Shown: positions 34,825-44,105, counted from the stretch's first letter. The stretch: DNA of 64,000 bases from TMP-24 sp964600685 (GCA_964600685.1 CAZRKU010000002.1:21604-85603), one strand, 5' to 3'. Notes: generated from the sequence alone by a model not told the origin. Program-made: numbers and translations.

Positions 34825-36369
34825 TCAGCTGCTGAGATCTGCCTCGTCGATCGCCGAATATTGCGACCCAAGGTTGAACACGAGACCCGTAACCGCCGGG
34901 GATCGCGCGCTTGTCCAGGTGGGGTGATAAAGCGCCACCTGGGCCACTTCATCCACGCTGATTTTCTGGATTTTGTAGTACATCTCGGCGCGCTTGGCCT
35001 CATCAGCCTCGCCCGCTGCCGCGTCGATGAGCTTGTTGACCTCGTCGTTGTTGTAACGGGTGTAGTAGGACTTGTTGTCGCCCGCCCCCCAGACGCACCA
35101 GCGGACTGCATTGTCGGGGTCGGTGGTCTCGTTGTACCACCAGTTCATCTGGGCCTGATACTGGCCGTCGATCAATTGGGTCCAGGCCTGGCCCGGATCA
35201 ATCGCGACAATGGTGACGGTTATGCCGACCTCGGCCAGCTGCGCCTGGATCAGCACCGCAGCCTTTTCCTCGTCAACGATGCCCGCATTGGTGATCAGCT
35301 CGAACGCCGGCGAGGCAACGCCGGATTCCGCCAGCAGCGCCTTGGCCTTTTCGACATCGCGGGCGATCAGCGGCAGATCCTTGTTGAAGAATTTCAGGCT
35401 CGGGCTGAAGATCGATGTGGCTGCGGTCCCGTAGCCAGCCGTCACGGCATCGTTCAGGACCTGACGGTCGATGCCGAAGCTGACGGCCTGACGGAACTGC
35501 AGGCTGTTGAACGGCTCGGCCGCATGGTTGATCAGCATGTCATAAGTGGCGCTGGATGCTTCGGACACGACTGTCACGCCCGCGGCTTCCAGTTCCTTCA
35601 TCCGGGCGAAGGGAACGCCCATGCTGACTTCAAGCTCCCCCGCCTGAACCATGGCGATGCCGGTGTTGTCGTCGGGCACGAATATGAACTCGATGCCGTC
35701 CAGTTTGGGCCTGCCGGCAAGATAGTAGTTTTCGTTGCGCGCCATGATGACGCGATCGCCCGCCCGCCATTCGACGAACTTGAAGGGGCCGGAGGTGACC
35801 GCCGGGTTGCGGCCGAACTCTTCGTCGCCCAACGCCTCGACCGTCGCCTTGGACACGATCCCGGTGTTCCAGATTTCACAAAGCGTGAGGAACGGCGGAA
35901 ACGGACGGTCCAAGGTCATTCGGACGGTCTTGACGTCGACCACTTCGATGGCCTTGAGCGGCTGGAAGGGGGCCGCGTAAACCGAGTCCTTCTGGAACCG
36001 CATGCGGTTGAAGCTGAACGCCACATCCTCTGCCGTCAGCGGGCTGCCATCCGAAAACTTGAGGCCGTCGCGCAGCAGAAAGGTATAGGTCAGGCCATCC
36101 GGCGAAATCTCCCAGCTTTCTGCAAGGCCGGGCCCGATTTCGCTGGCGTCGGCATTCGCTTTCATCAGGCGGGCAAACATCATGCCCTGTGAAATGATGT
36201 CCGAGGCGAACACCGTCTTGATCGGGTCCAGCGTCTGCACCGGTGCCACGTAGCCGATCCGCAGCACCTTGGTGCCGGCGGCTTCCGCCGCGGAAATCAG
36301 CTGGCCGAACGCGACGGGTCCGACAAGACCGGCAGCCAGCGACGTTGTGATGAAACTCCGGCGATCCAT
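34825..36369 (-). CDS. Peptide-type ABC transporter substrate-binding protein (Tat signal)
   Basis: A 514-residue SBP_bac_5 family protein. The N-terminus MDRRSFITTSLAAGLVG has twin arginines before a hydrophobic stretch and ends near AAEAAG, so export is probably by Tat. Family features include SWEISPDGLTYTFLLRDGLK near residue 85. ATG 36369 has AAGGAG 6 nt upstream. It is the first gene of the operon and is divergent from the RpiR-type regulator. By context it binds a short or modified peptide destined for the P1 aminopeptidase and amidase. Confidence 0.93.
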   Translation of the reverse strand: MDRRSFITTSLAAGLVGPVAFGQLISAAEAAGTKVLRIGYVAPVQTLDPIKTVFASDIISQGMMFARLMKANADASEIGPGLAESWEISPDGLTYTFLLRDGLKFSDGSPLTAEDVAFSFNRMRFQKDSVYAAPFQPLKAIEVVDVKTVRMTLDRPFPPFLTLCEIWNTGIVSKATVEALGDEEFGRNPAVTSGPFKFVEWRAGDRVIMARNENYYLAGRPKLDGIEFIFVPDDNTGIAMVQAGELEVSMGVPFARMKELEAAGVTVVSEASSATYDMLINHAAEPFNSLQFRQAVSFGIDRQVLNDAVTAGYGTAATSIFSPSLKFFNKDLPLIARDVEKAKALLAESGVASPAFELITNAGIVDEEKAAVLIQAQLAEVGITVTIVAIDPGQAWTQLIDGQYQAQMNWWYNETTDPDNAVRWCVWGAGDNKSYYTRYNNDEVNKLIDAAAGEADEAKRAEMYYKIQKISVDEVAQVALYHPTWTSARSPAVTGLVFNLGSQYSAIDEADLSS

Positions 36370-36439
36370 TCTGTGCTCCTTTGCCCCGCATTGACCGCTG
36401 TTGGCCACGCCTGCCGCCAATTTCCGGGCATTTTCCACT

Positions 36440-36475
36440 TTCTGTCAATATCATTTTGGTGGTAGTGTTCTGTCA
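36440..36475. promoter_or_regulatory. Direct repeat TTCTGTCA in the divergent regulator/importer gap
   Basis: TTCTGTCA occurs at 36440-36447 and 36468-36475, 28 bp apart, in the 132-bp gap between the binding-protein gene and the RpiR-type regulator. The gap is AT-rich for this genome and must hold both promoters. The repeat is a candidate binding site for the regulator, but RpiR family sites vary too much to be certain. Confidence 0.3.
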
Positions 36476-36501
36476 TAGATCGCAACCCGGAAGGGGAGAG
36501 C

Positions 36502-37347
36502 ATGACAGGAACAACCGCCCGAAAGTTGCAGTCGCTGCTTCCGACCCTGTCGGTCACCGAAGCGCGGATAGCGCATTATGTGATTGGCAACATTGACAGT
36601 ATTGGTTACGAGACCGGTGCTTCGCTGGCCCGGAAAGTGTCGGTCAGCGAAATTTCGGTCAGCCGGTTTCTGCGCCGGGCCGGCTACAAGGGCATTGCCG
36701 GCCTCAAGCTTGAACTCCAGCTGGAAGAGGTCAACCAGCGCCACCTGACCGACGAAAAGATGAATGGCGATTGGCTTGGCGTCTACTCCGAGGTCCGCGA
36801 CAACGAGATTCGGACCATGGAAAAACTGTTTCGCGAGTTCAACAGCGATCCCTGGCGCGATCTTGTGCGAACCGCGACCGACGCCGCGCAGGTTTTCGTG
36901 ACGGGCTTCCAGGCGCTCAAGGGCACGGCCGAGGACTTTTCGCGCCGCCTCGCGCTTGCCCGCGACAATGTCCGCTTCCTTGCGGCGAATGACAACATGC
37001 TTGGCGAATGGCTGGAATTCCTGGGCGACGGGCACCCCAAGCCGATCGTGCTCATCCTGATCGATGGCGTGCCCTATGCGAACGACGGTCTGAAAGTTGC
37101 CGAGATCGCAAAGGAGCTGGGCTTCAAGCTGATCGTCATCAGCGACGAGTTCTGTGACTGGACCCACGACCTGGCCGATCACAAGATGTTCGCGGCCTCG
37201 CGTTCCGGCCTGTTCATCGAATCGACCGTCGCCCTGACGCTGATCCTGAATGTCCTGGTCGACGCCATCGCCCGCGGCAACCCCGGGAACGGCAAGCTCC
37301 GCCATGACCGCTGGCAAATCCTCATGCGCCGCATGAACATATTTTGA
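36502..37347 (+). CDS. MurR/RpiR-family transcriptional regulator
   Basis: A 281-residue regulator. The N-terminal helix-turn-helix (LSVTEARIAHYVIGNIDSIG, then ARKVSVSEISVSRFLRRAGY) is followed by a SIS domain (VFVTGFQALKGTAEDFSRRL near residue 130, with LILIDGVPYANDG near residue 187), which usually senses a phosphosugar or related ligand. It is divergent from the peptide importer operon and probably controls it. GGAAGGGGAGAG precedes ATG 36502. Confidence 0.9.
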   Translation: MTGTTARKLQSLLPTLSVTEARIAHYVIGNIDSIGYETGASLARKVSVSEISVSRFLRRAGYKGIAGLKLELQLEEVNQRHLTDEKMNGDWLGVYSEVRDNEIRTMEKLFREFNSDPWRDLVRTATDAAQVFVTGFQALKGTAEDFSRRLALARDNVRFLAANDNMLGEWLEFLGDGHPKPIVLILIDGVPYANDGLKVAEIAKELGFKLIVISDEFCDWTHDLADHKMFAASRSGLFIESTVALTLILNVLVDAIARGNPGNGKLRHDRWQILMRRMNIF

Positions 37348-37574
37348 AGTAGCGGGATCCGGCGTCGGAGGTTGCAGTCTGGACCCCGAAAACTGGACTT
37401 TCTGTCTGGGCTGGTAAAATTTCCAAGCGAAGCCCGATGGATGCCAGAAGGCGCTAGGTGTGAAGTCCCGGCATCTGGTGAACCGGGCCGGAGCGGGTGG
37501 CGAAGCGGACGTTCAGCCCGGCACTGTCGGTCAGCTGTGTCATTCCGACCTCACGGGGCTCTGTTGATGGCGTG

Positions 37575-37596
37575 GATGCCCCCTCCTGACGGCATC
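37575..37596 (+). ncRNA. Stem-loop within a possible IS110 bridge RNA
   Basis: GATGCC and GGCATC form a perfect 6-bp stem with a 10-nt loop about 55 bp before the transposase start. It is the best-defined hairpin of the non-coding left end of the IS110 element, where related elements encode a bispecific bridge RNA. Only the stem is seen. The RNA itself is inferred. Confidence 0.3.
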
Positions 37597-37649
37597 GCAA
37601 TGTGCCAATGTGGTGATTGTTGACACCATCACAGAAAGAGAGGACATCC

Positions 37650-38826
37650 ATGTCGGAAGTTGCCATCATCGGCATTGACCTTGCAAAGCGCGTTTTCCAG
37701 TTGCATGGGGGGGGCGCGACGACGGGTCTGTCGTGTTTCGCGAAAGCTTTCGCGGGGTCAGGTGCTGGTGTTCTTTGCCCGGCACCCCAACCGCGTTGTT
37801 GCCATGGAGGCTTGCGCCACGGCCCATGGCTGGGGACGCGACCTCGAGAAGCTTGGCCACTCTGTGCGCTTGATCCCGCCGGTCTATGTCAAGCCATTCG
37901 TCAAGCGGCAGAAGAATGATGCGGCGGATGCTGAGGCCATCGTCGAAGCAGCGTTGCGCCCCACCATGCGGTTTGTCGCGCTGAAGACGGAAGAGCAGCA
38001 GGCGCGCGCCATGCTGTTTCGCACACGGCAGATGTTCCTCGGCCAGCGCACCCAGAGGATCAACGCTCTGCGCGGGCACCTCGCTGAGCACGGATTGGTC
38101 GCGGCGACCGGGACAGCGCAGATCAAGCGCCTGGCGGATGCGGTAGAAGATCGCGCCACGGCTTTGCCCGAGGGTGTCCGGGACCTGGGCCAGATGTATC
38201 TGGCACAGATTGCAGGGCTGAATGCCCGGGCGGCAGAGCTTGACCTGAAGATGAGGAGCGCGGCCAAAGAAGCCGATGTGGCGCGGCGGTTCCAAGCCAT
38301 GCCGGCCGTGGGCCCGATCACGGCGCTTGCGATCGAGACATTTGCACCTGATCTGGCGACCTTCCGGCGCGGGCGCGACTTTGCCGCCTGGCTCGGGCTC
38401 GTGCCGAAGCAGCATTCGACGGGCGGCAAATCCCGGCTGGGCAAGACGTCGAAGATGGGGCAGCGTGACATCCGCACGCTCTTGGTCTCTGGCGCGATGG
38501 CCGTTCTGCAGGCGGTCGAACGGTTTGGCCCCCCGAGCAATGGCTGGCTGACGCGCCTGCGGGCTCGAAAGCCTCGCATGGTCGTGGCGATTGCACTTGC
38601 CAACAAAATGGCCCGTGGCCTCTGGGCCATGATGACGAAGCAAGAAGATTACCGCAACCCGGTGGCGACGATGGCATGGGCGCACTGCGCTTTCCATTCC
38701 GCCCCGGCGCGTCGGGAGTGTGAGGAGGTCGCTGAACAGCAAGGGCAAAGGATCGACAGGATCCGGGTCAGGACATGCAGTATTTGTGCTGGAGCCAACG
38801 GGCTCGGTCTGTTGATCTGCTTCTGA
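37650..38826 (+). pseudogene. IS110-family transposase, frameshifted
   Basis: The reading frame starts MSEVAIIGIDLAKRVFQLHG at ATG 37650 (first catalytic Asp of the DEDD domain). It shifts frame at a run of eight G (37707-37714) into DDGSVVFR, and again near 37743 at an AAA run into KLSRGQVLVFFARHPNRV. From there one frame runs to 38826 with AMEACATAH (Glu), KNDAADAEAI (Asp), and the Tnp20 domain PAVGPITALAIETFAPDL and HSTGGKSRLGKTSKMGQRDI (catalytic Ser region). Each shift equals loss of one base (or gain of two). It is either inactive, read through slippage, or affected by homopolymer sequencing errors. The C-terminal tail after residue VATMA looks extended. Confidence 0.85.
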
Positions 38827-38961
38827 TCCGCGCGTCGCCGTACCGGCCCGCGGCCGTGTCAATCGCCGCAACGAGAGGCCTGATCCATGACCGCACCCGA
38901 TCACACGCTCAAGCCGTTCAAAAACCACTTGCACCAACGGGGGCATCCATACATGCACCAA

Positions 38962-39200
38962 TCAGCCGACGACCGGACTTCCCCTTCTCCCGGACGGACT
39001 TATCCCGCGACCGTCTGTGACGGGAATGCCGAGCACGGCGACTCTGACCTGGAACTCCGCGACCTGACGGTCGAAGTCCCGCGCCATGAGGCGCTGGCCC
39101 AGCAGCTTGAGGCATCGCATCTTGGCCTCGATCAGGCTTCGTCAGTGATACCCGCTCCAGCGCCGCCAGATCGCGCGGCCAAAACGTCGCGCCAGCCACG
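38962..39200 (-). pseudogene. C-terminal remnant of an IS5-family transposase
   Basis: The minus-strand translation reads FGRAIWRRWSGYH, then an in-frame TGA (39142-39144), then RSLIEAKMRCLKLLGQRL and MARDFDRQVAEFQVRVAV. This is the Y-(2)R-(3)E-(6)K end of an IS5-type DDE transposase, where an Arg codon is expected at the TGA. After VAVL a few residues are missing before GIPVT, and the frame ends at 38962. The N-terminal two-thirds are absent: the fragment stops about 20 bp before the end of the ABC permease gene. It marks the left border of the accessory island. Confidence 0.75.
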
Positions 39201-39221
39201 CCGGGCCCCGATGCGGCGGGG

Positions 39222-40343
39222 TCAGCCGGACACCGTCATCGCCACACGGAACCGCCGCAGCGCGACGAGGAAGAAGACTGCGCCGGTTGCCGCCATCGCC
39301 GCGAGTTTCGGCCAGACCTGCGACAGGTCGGCCGCACGGAACAGCACCGCCTGGGCGAACGAGGTGAAATGGCTGGACGGCACCGCGAGCATGATCGTCT
39401 GCAGCCATTCGGGGCTGCTTTCCAGCGGCGTCCGCGCCCCCGACAGAAGCGACATCGACACCAGCACCGGAATCGCCAGCAGGCCGAATTGCTGCATCGA
39501 ACTGGTGAAGGTGGCCAAGAGCACGCCCAGCGCCATCACCGAAAGCTGGTAGAGAAGGGCGCCCGTCGCGAACAGCCAGAGCGAGCCGGCCAGCGGCGTG
39601 CCCAAGAGCCAGCCCGCGACGACGATCAGCGAGGCCAGCGCCGCCGTGACCACCACCAGCCCGTTGGCCAGGATCTTCGACAGCATGATCTCGGCCGGCG
39701 TCACCGGCATCACCAGAAGATGCTCGATCGTGCCATGGTCACGCTCGCGGATCACGGCGGCCCCGGCCAGGATCACCGACAGCATCGTCATCATGTTGAT
39801 GATTTCCATGACCGAGGTGAACCATGCCGAGGTGGTGTTCGGGTTATAAAGCAGCCGCACCACCGCATCGACCGGCGGCGGCGGCACCCTGGCGCCCTGC
39901 CAGTCGCGGATCTCGCGGCCGAGGATCTCTTGCAGGAAGGCCGCGCCGTTGCCCGCCTGCGACATCGCCGTCGCATCGACGTTGATCTGCAGCGACGTGG
40001 GCCGCGCCGCCGTCAGGTCGGCCTCGAAGCCGGGCGGGATCTCGATCACGAAGACATAGCGGCCAAGCTCCATCGCGCGATCGACCTGGCCTGCATCAAG
40101 CAGCACCGGCGGCTGGAACATCGGTTCCTGCAAGGCCCCGACCAGGCGCCGCGACAGCGCCGAGCGGTCATCGTCGACCACGGCGACCGCGGCCCGCTCG
40201 ACATCGAAATTCTCGTCGGTGGCGGCGGAATAAACCGCATAGGTGAAGGCATAGGCGATCAGCGCCAGCATGACGACATCGCGGTGCAGGCTGTGCGCCT
40301 CCTTGCCGCAAAGCCGCAGGACACTTCGGATGAAACGGCGCAT
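39222..40343 (-). CDS. ABC-2 type exporter permease (YhhJ/YbhR-like)
   Basis: A 373-residue membrane protein: one N-terminal segment (VVMLALIAYAFTYAVYSA), a roughly 130-residue periplasmic domain, then five segments around INMMTMLSVILAGAAVIRER and HLLVMPVTPAEIMLSKILAN. This is the second, separate permease of the HlyD/RbbA/YhhJ exporter type. ATG 40343 has AGGAG 7 nt upstream and follows the previous stop by 1 bp. It is the last gene of the island operon, and the IS5 remnant begins right after its stop. Confidence 0.9.
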   Translation of the reverse strand: MRRFIRSVLRLCGKEAHSLHRDVVMLALIAYAFTYAVYSAATDENFDVERAAVAVVDDDRSALSRRLVGALQEPMFQPPVLLDAGQVDRAMELGRYVFVIEIPPGFEADLTAARPTSLQINVDATAMSQAGNGAAFLQEILGREIRDWQGARVPPPPVDAVVRLLYNPNTTSAWFTSVMEIINMMTMLSVILAGAAVIRERDHGTIEHLLVMPVTPAEIMLSKILANGLVVVTAALASLIVVAGWLLGTPLAGSLWLFATGALLYQLSVMALGVLLATFTSSMQQFGLLAIPVLVSMSLLSGARTPLESSPEWLQTIMLAVPSSHFTSFAQAVLFRAADLSQVWPKLAAMAATGAVFFLVALRRFRVAMTVSG

Positions 40344-40344
40344 G

Positions 40345-43107
40345 TCAGCGCTCCTGCTTGGGCAGCGCGGCGGCGGCTGCGAGGATGTAGAGGGTCGCAA
40401 ACAGCGCCAGCACCGCGGGCACCTGCCAGAGGTCGGCAAGGCCGAGGCCCTTGGTGATCGCCCCGACGCTCGCGTCCTGGAACCACGCCGCCGGGAAGGC
40501 GCGGCCGACATACCAGGATTGCACGCCCAGCGCCGAGGCCGGCGTCAGCATGCCGGAAAAGTTCATCGCCGGCGGGATGAGCGAGATCGGCGTCAGGAAC
40601 AGCGCCACCGCCTGCGAGCGGGTGAAGGACGACATCAGAAGCCCGTAGCCGGTGCTGGCGGTGACGTAGAAGAGACCGCTGACCAAAAGCGCGGGCAGCG
40701 ATCCCCTGACCGGCACGTCGAAGACCAGCCAGCCCATCGCCACCAGCGACAGGAAACTGGCAAAGGCCAGCGCGACATAGGGGGCCTGCTTGCCCAGCAG
40801 GAACTCGATCCGCGTCACCGGCGTGGCGCGGAAGTTGGTGATCGAGCCGGTCTCCTTTTCGCGCACGACGCCGATCGCGGTCATCATCGCCGGGATCAGG
40901 ATCATCATCAGCATGATGATCCCCGGCACGATGGCGGCGCTGCTGCGGAAGTCCTGATTGTAGCGGAAGCGCGCGCCGATCTCGACCCGGGCATCGGTGT
41001 CGGCAAAGACCGGATTGGTCCTTGCCAGCCGCGCGACCATGGCCTCCATGACACCCGCGACATAGCCGCGCGCGGTCTCGGCGCGGAACGGTGCCGCCCC
41101 GTCGATCGACACCGCAACCTCGGTCGGCCGCCCGGCCCTGAGGTCGCGGCCGAAGCCCGCGGGAATCTCGACCAAGAGCACCAGCTTGCCGCGCCGCATG
41201 GTCCGTTCGGCCTCGGCCAGATCGACCGGGTCGGCGGCGCGGGCAAAGTTGCGCGACCCCTCGAAGCTTTCCAGAAACAGGCGGCTTTCCGGCGTGCGGT
41301 CCTGGTCGATCACCGCATAGGACAGGTTTTCCACGTCGAAACTGATGCCGAAGCCGAAGGCCAGCATCAGGATCAGCGGCCCGGCCAGCGCAAAGGTGAT
41401 GCGGATCGGATCGCGCAGGATCTCGACCGTCTCGCGGCGCGCATAGGCCCAGAGGCGGGACGGATCGAACACCGACCGCACCGCCCGCGCGGGTCGCGCG
41501 GCGGGTGCGGCGGCAGGTTCGGGGTCGACCACCGCTAGGGCGGCCCCCGGCACCCCCGACGCGTCCTCGAGATAGGCGATGAAGGCGGCTTCCAGCGAGC
41601 CGCCGCCCCTGGCCGCCGCCAGTTCGGCCGGTGCGCCCACCGCCAGCACGCGTCCGGCATGCATCAGCGACACGCGGTCGCAGCGCTCGGCCTCGTTCAT
41701 GAAATGGGTGGACAGGAAGATGGTGATCCGGTCGCGCCGCGACAGCGTGACGAGATAGCGCCAGAAGGCATCGCGCGCCACCGGATCGACGCCCGAGGTC
41801 GGCTCGTCAAGGATCAGGACCTCGGGCCGGTGCAGCACCGCGACCGCGAGTTGCAACCGCTGGCGCACCCCGAGCGGCAGGGCTTCGGGCAGGCTGTCGG
41901 CCACCTCGACCAGATCGAAGTCGGTCAAGAGCTCGGCCACCCGCGGCGCGCGCTCGGCTTGCGGCAATTCGAAGATTCCCGCGTGCAGCACCAGGTTCTG
42001 GCGGATCGTCATCTCGCCATAAAGCGAGAAGGACTGCGACATGTAGCCGACGCGCCGCCGCACCCCAAGATCGTTCGCATCAACCGGCTGACCGAGCAGC
42101 AGCGCGCGGCCGGCGCTGGCCGGAATCAGCCCGGTCAGCATCTTCATCGTTGTGGACTTGCCGCAGCCGTTCGAGCCGAGAAAGCCGAAGATCTCGCCCC
42201 GCCCGATGCGGAAGCTTATATCATCGACCGCGGTGAAGCTGCCGAAGGTCTTGGTCAGCCCGAAGGCCTCGATCGCCGCCGTGGTGTCGCCGTCCGCGCG
42301 CGGGGGGACCACCAGCCCGCCATAGCCGCGGCGGCGCGGCTCGGGCAACAGCGCGACAAAGGCCTCCTCCAGCGTCGCCTGCCCGGTGCGGGCCAGGATG
42401 TCGGCCGGCGTGCCCTCGGCGGCGATGCGGCCGGAATCGACCGCAACCAGCCAGTCGAAGCGTTGCGCCTCGTCCATGTAGGCGGTGGCGACGATCACGC
42501 TCATGCCCGGCCGCCGGGTGCGAATGCGCGCGATCAGATCCCAGAACTGCCGCCGCGACAGGGGATCGACGCCGGTCGTCGGCTCGTCCAGGATCAGAAG
42601 GTCGGGGTCGTGCAGAAGGCTGGCACAGAGCGACAGCTTCTGCTTCATGCCGCCCGAAAGCTTGCCCGCCGGGCGGTCGGTAAACGGGTCGAGCCCGGTC
42701 GCCGCCAGAAGCTCGGCAATGCGCGACCGGCGCGCGCGCGCCGGAAGGCCGTAGAGGCGGGCGAAGAAATCGAGGTTCTCGCGCACGCTGAGCGTCGGGT
42801 AGAGGTTCCGCCCCAACCCCTGCGGCATGTAGGCGATGCGCCGCACGATGTCCTGGCGTTCGCGCCGGTTCCGCAGATCGCCGCCAAGCGCCGCCACCTG
42901 GCCCGACTGGGCGCGGCGGACCCCGGCGATCAGCGCCAGAAGCGTCGACTTGCCGACCCCGTCAGGGCCGATCAGGCCGACCATCCGCCCCGCCGGGAAA
43001 CTGACGGTCACGTTGTCAAGTGCCGCGACCTTGCCGTAGCGATGCGTCACCGCCGTCAGCGTGGCAGCGGCGGTTTCCATCGCTTCGGATCCGTCCGGCG
43101 GGGTCAT
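40345..43107 (-). CDS. RbbA-like fusion: two ABC ATPase domains plus ABC-2 permease
   Basis: A 920-residue protein. ATPase 1 (residues about 12-250) has GPDGVGKSTLL, LSGGMKQKLSL and LLILDEPTTGVD. ATPase 2 (about 285-510) has GSNGCGKSTTMKML and VLILDEPTSGVD, but its signature is degenerate (PLGVRQRLQLA in place of LSGGQ). The C-terminal half (about 550-920) is an ABC-2 permease. The layout is that of RbbA/YhiH. The RbbA name reflects proposed ribosome association in E. coli, but linkage to HlyD and YhhJ homologues indicates an exporter. The start overlaps the HlyD stop (ATGA). Confidence 0.92.
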   Translation of the reverse strand: MTPPDGSEAMETAAATLTAVTHRYGKVAALDNVTVSFPAGRMVGLIGPDGVGKSTLLALIAGVRRAQSGQVAALGGDLRNRRERQDIVRRIAYMPQGLGRNLYPTLSVRENLDFFARLYGLPARARRSRIAELLAATGLDPFTDRPAGKLSGGMKQKLSLCASLLHDPDLLILDEPTTGVDPLSRRQFWDLIARIRTRRPGMSVIVATAYMDEAQRFDWLVAVDSGRIAAEGTPADILARTGQATLEEAFVALLPEPRRRGYGGLVVPPRADGDTTAAIEAFGLTKTFGSFTAVDDISFRIGRGEIFGFLGSNGCGKSTTMKMLTGLIPASAGRALLLGQPVDANDLGVRRRVGYMSQSFSLYGEMTIRQNLVLHAGIFELPQAERAPRVAELLTDFDLVEVADSLPEALPLGVRQRLQLAVAVLHRPEVLILDEPTSGVDPVARDAFWRYLVTLSRRDRITIFLSTHFMNEAERCDRVSLMHAGRVLAVGAPAELAAARGGGSLEAAFIAYLEDASGVPGAALAVVDPEPAAAPAARPARAVRSVFDPSRLWAYARRETVEILRDPIRITFALAGPLILMLAFGFGISFDVENLSYAVIDQDRTPESRLFLESFEGSRNFARAADPVDLAEAERTMRRGKLVLLVEIPAGFGRDLRAGRPTEVAVSIDGAAPFRAETARGYVAGVMEAMVARLARTNPVFADTDARVEIGARFRYNQDFRSSAAIVPGIIMLMMILIPAMMTAIGVVREKETGSITNFRATPVTRIEFLLGKQAPYVALAFASFLSLVAMGWLVFDVPVRGSLPALLVSGLFYVTASTGYGLLMSSFTRSQAVALFLTPISLIPPAMNFSGMLTPASALGVQSWYVGRAFPAAWFQDASVGAITKGLGLADLWQVPAVLALFATLYILAAAAALPKQER

Positions 43108-44105
43108 TCCGTCGCCGTCTTGCCGACCGACAGCCGGTCCGGCCAGCCCGCGCCGGGATCGGTGCGCAGATAGGCGATGCCGCGCAACCCGCTGACCGGA
43201 CGGCCGCCCAGCCTTTCGCCCAGATCGGCCGGGGCCCGCAGTTCGATGCGGAACATCAGCCGTTCCCGCTCGGCGTCGGTCTCGACCGTCTTCGGCGTGA
43301 ACTGCGCATCGGGCGAGACAAAGCTTATGGTCATCGGCACCACCGTCTCGGGCAGCGCGTCAAGGATCACGCGCGCCTCGTCGCCAAGCACCAGCCGCCC
43401 GGCCTCGCCCGCGGGCAGGAACACGGTCATCGTGACATCGCTCAGATCGAGCAGCGTGACGATCCGCCCGCCCGCCGGGATCACCGCGCCGGTTTCAACC
43501 AGCCGGTAAAGCACGGTCCCCGCGACCGGCGCCGCGATCACGGTCCGCGCCAGCGCGATGCGGGCGCTGTCAAGCGCCGCCTCCGCGGCGCGCACGGCGG
43601 CGACCGCCTCGGCCACCCCGGCTTTGCGGCTGGCCAGGCCGGCTTCGGCCGCGGCAAGCGCCTGCTGCGCCTGCTGGTGCGCGCGGTGCGAGGCGACGTC
43701 CGCGTCGGCCAGGGCGGCGGTGCGGTCGAACTCCTGCCGGGCAAAGGTCAGGTCGGCCTCTTGCGCCGCACGCGCCGCCTCGGCGACGGCGACCGCCTGG
43801 CGGGCGCTTTCAGCCTCGGCCTCGGCGCGAATGACGGCGGCCCCGGCGGTCGCCGCGTCCAGCCGGGCGACGGTCTGCTCACGCGCGACCCGGTCGCCCT
43901 CCTGGACCGTGATCTCGGTCACGCGTCCCGCCATCTCGGTTGCCACATCGACGCTTGCCGCTTCGATCCGGCCGTTCGCGCTGACGATCCCGGCCGGGAG
44001 CCTGTCGCTTGCCGCCACGTTCCAGGCCGTCCAGGCCACCCAGCCGCCCAGGCCGAGCGCCGCCACGACCGCAATTCCGAGTAGCTTGTTCCTGGTGCTT
44101 GGCAC
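43104..44105 (-). CDS. HlyD-family membrane fusion protein (YhiI-like)
   Basis: A 333-residue periplasmic adaptor with one N-terminal membrane anchor (LLGIAVVAALGLGGWVAWTA), a lipoyl half-motif ASVDVATEMAGRVTEITVQE near residue 50, an Ala-rich coiled-coil hairpin (about 90-190) and the second half TVIAAPVAGTVLYRLVETGA near residue 188. It starts at GTG 44105 with GAGAGGGA upstream. It should link the inner-membrane exporter to an outer-membrane TolC-type channel, which is not encoded in the window. A 123-bp gap separates it from the MFS gene. Confidence 0.92.
   Translation of the reverse strand: MPSTRNKLLGIAVVAALGLGGWVAWTAWNVAASDRLPAGIVSANGRIEAASVDVATEMAGRVTEITVQEGDRVAREQTVARLDAATAGAAVIRAEAEAESARQAVAVAEAARAAQEADLTFARQEFDRTAALADADVASHRAHQQAQQALAAAEAGLASRKAGVAEAVAAVRAAEAALDSARIALARTVIAAPVAGTVLYRLVETGAVIPAGGRIVTLLDLSDVTMTVFLPAGEAGRLVLGDEARVILDALPETVVPMTISFVSPDAQFTPKTVETDAERERLMFRIELRAPADLGERLGGRPVSGLRGIAYLRTDPGAGWPDRLSVGKTATE

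Larger units (their letters stand above)
37440..38900 (+). mobile_element. IS110-family insertion sequence (borders approximate)
   Basis: The element consists of about 200 bp of non-coding left end, the transposase reading frame and about 75 bp of right end. IS110 elements have no terminal inverted repeats, so the edges are estimated. The left end contains stem-loops: CCCGG/CCGGG (about 37466-37488), GATGCC/GGCATC (37575-37580 and 37591-37596) and TGGTG/CACCA just before the transposase. IS110 elements are known to encode a bridge RNA in such a non-coding end. Further left, 37348-37440 holds only a sequence (GGACCCCGAAAACTGGAC, 37380-37397) that resembles the terminus of an IS3-type element. 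Confidence 0.6.

Noticed and set aside
34861..36192. 443-codon plus-strand frame opposite the peptide-binding protein gene
   Set aside because: Antisense shadow of a well-supported gene with Tat signal and family motifs.
40345..43107. Naming this protein a ribosome-associated ATPase
   Set aside because: The domain layout equals RbbA, but the HlyD and ABC-2 permease partners point to export. The ribosome role is not supported by anything in the sequence.
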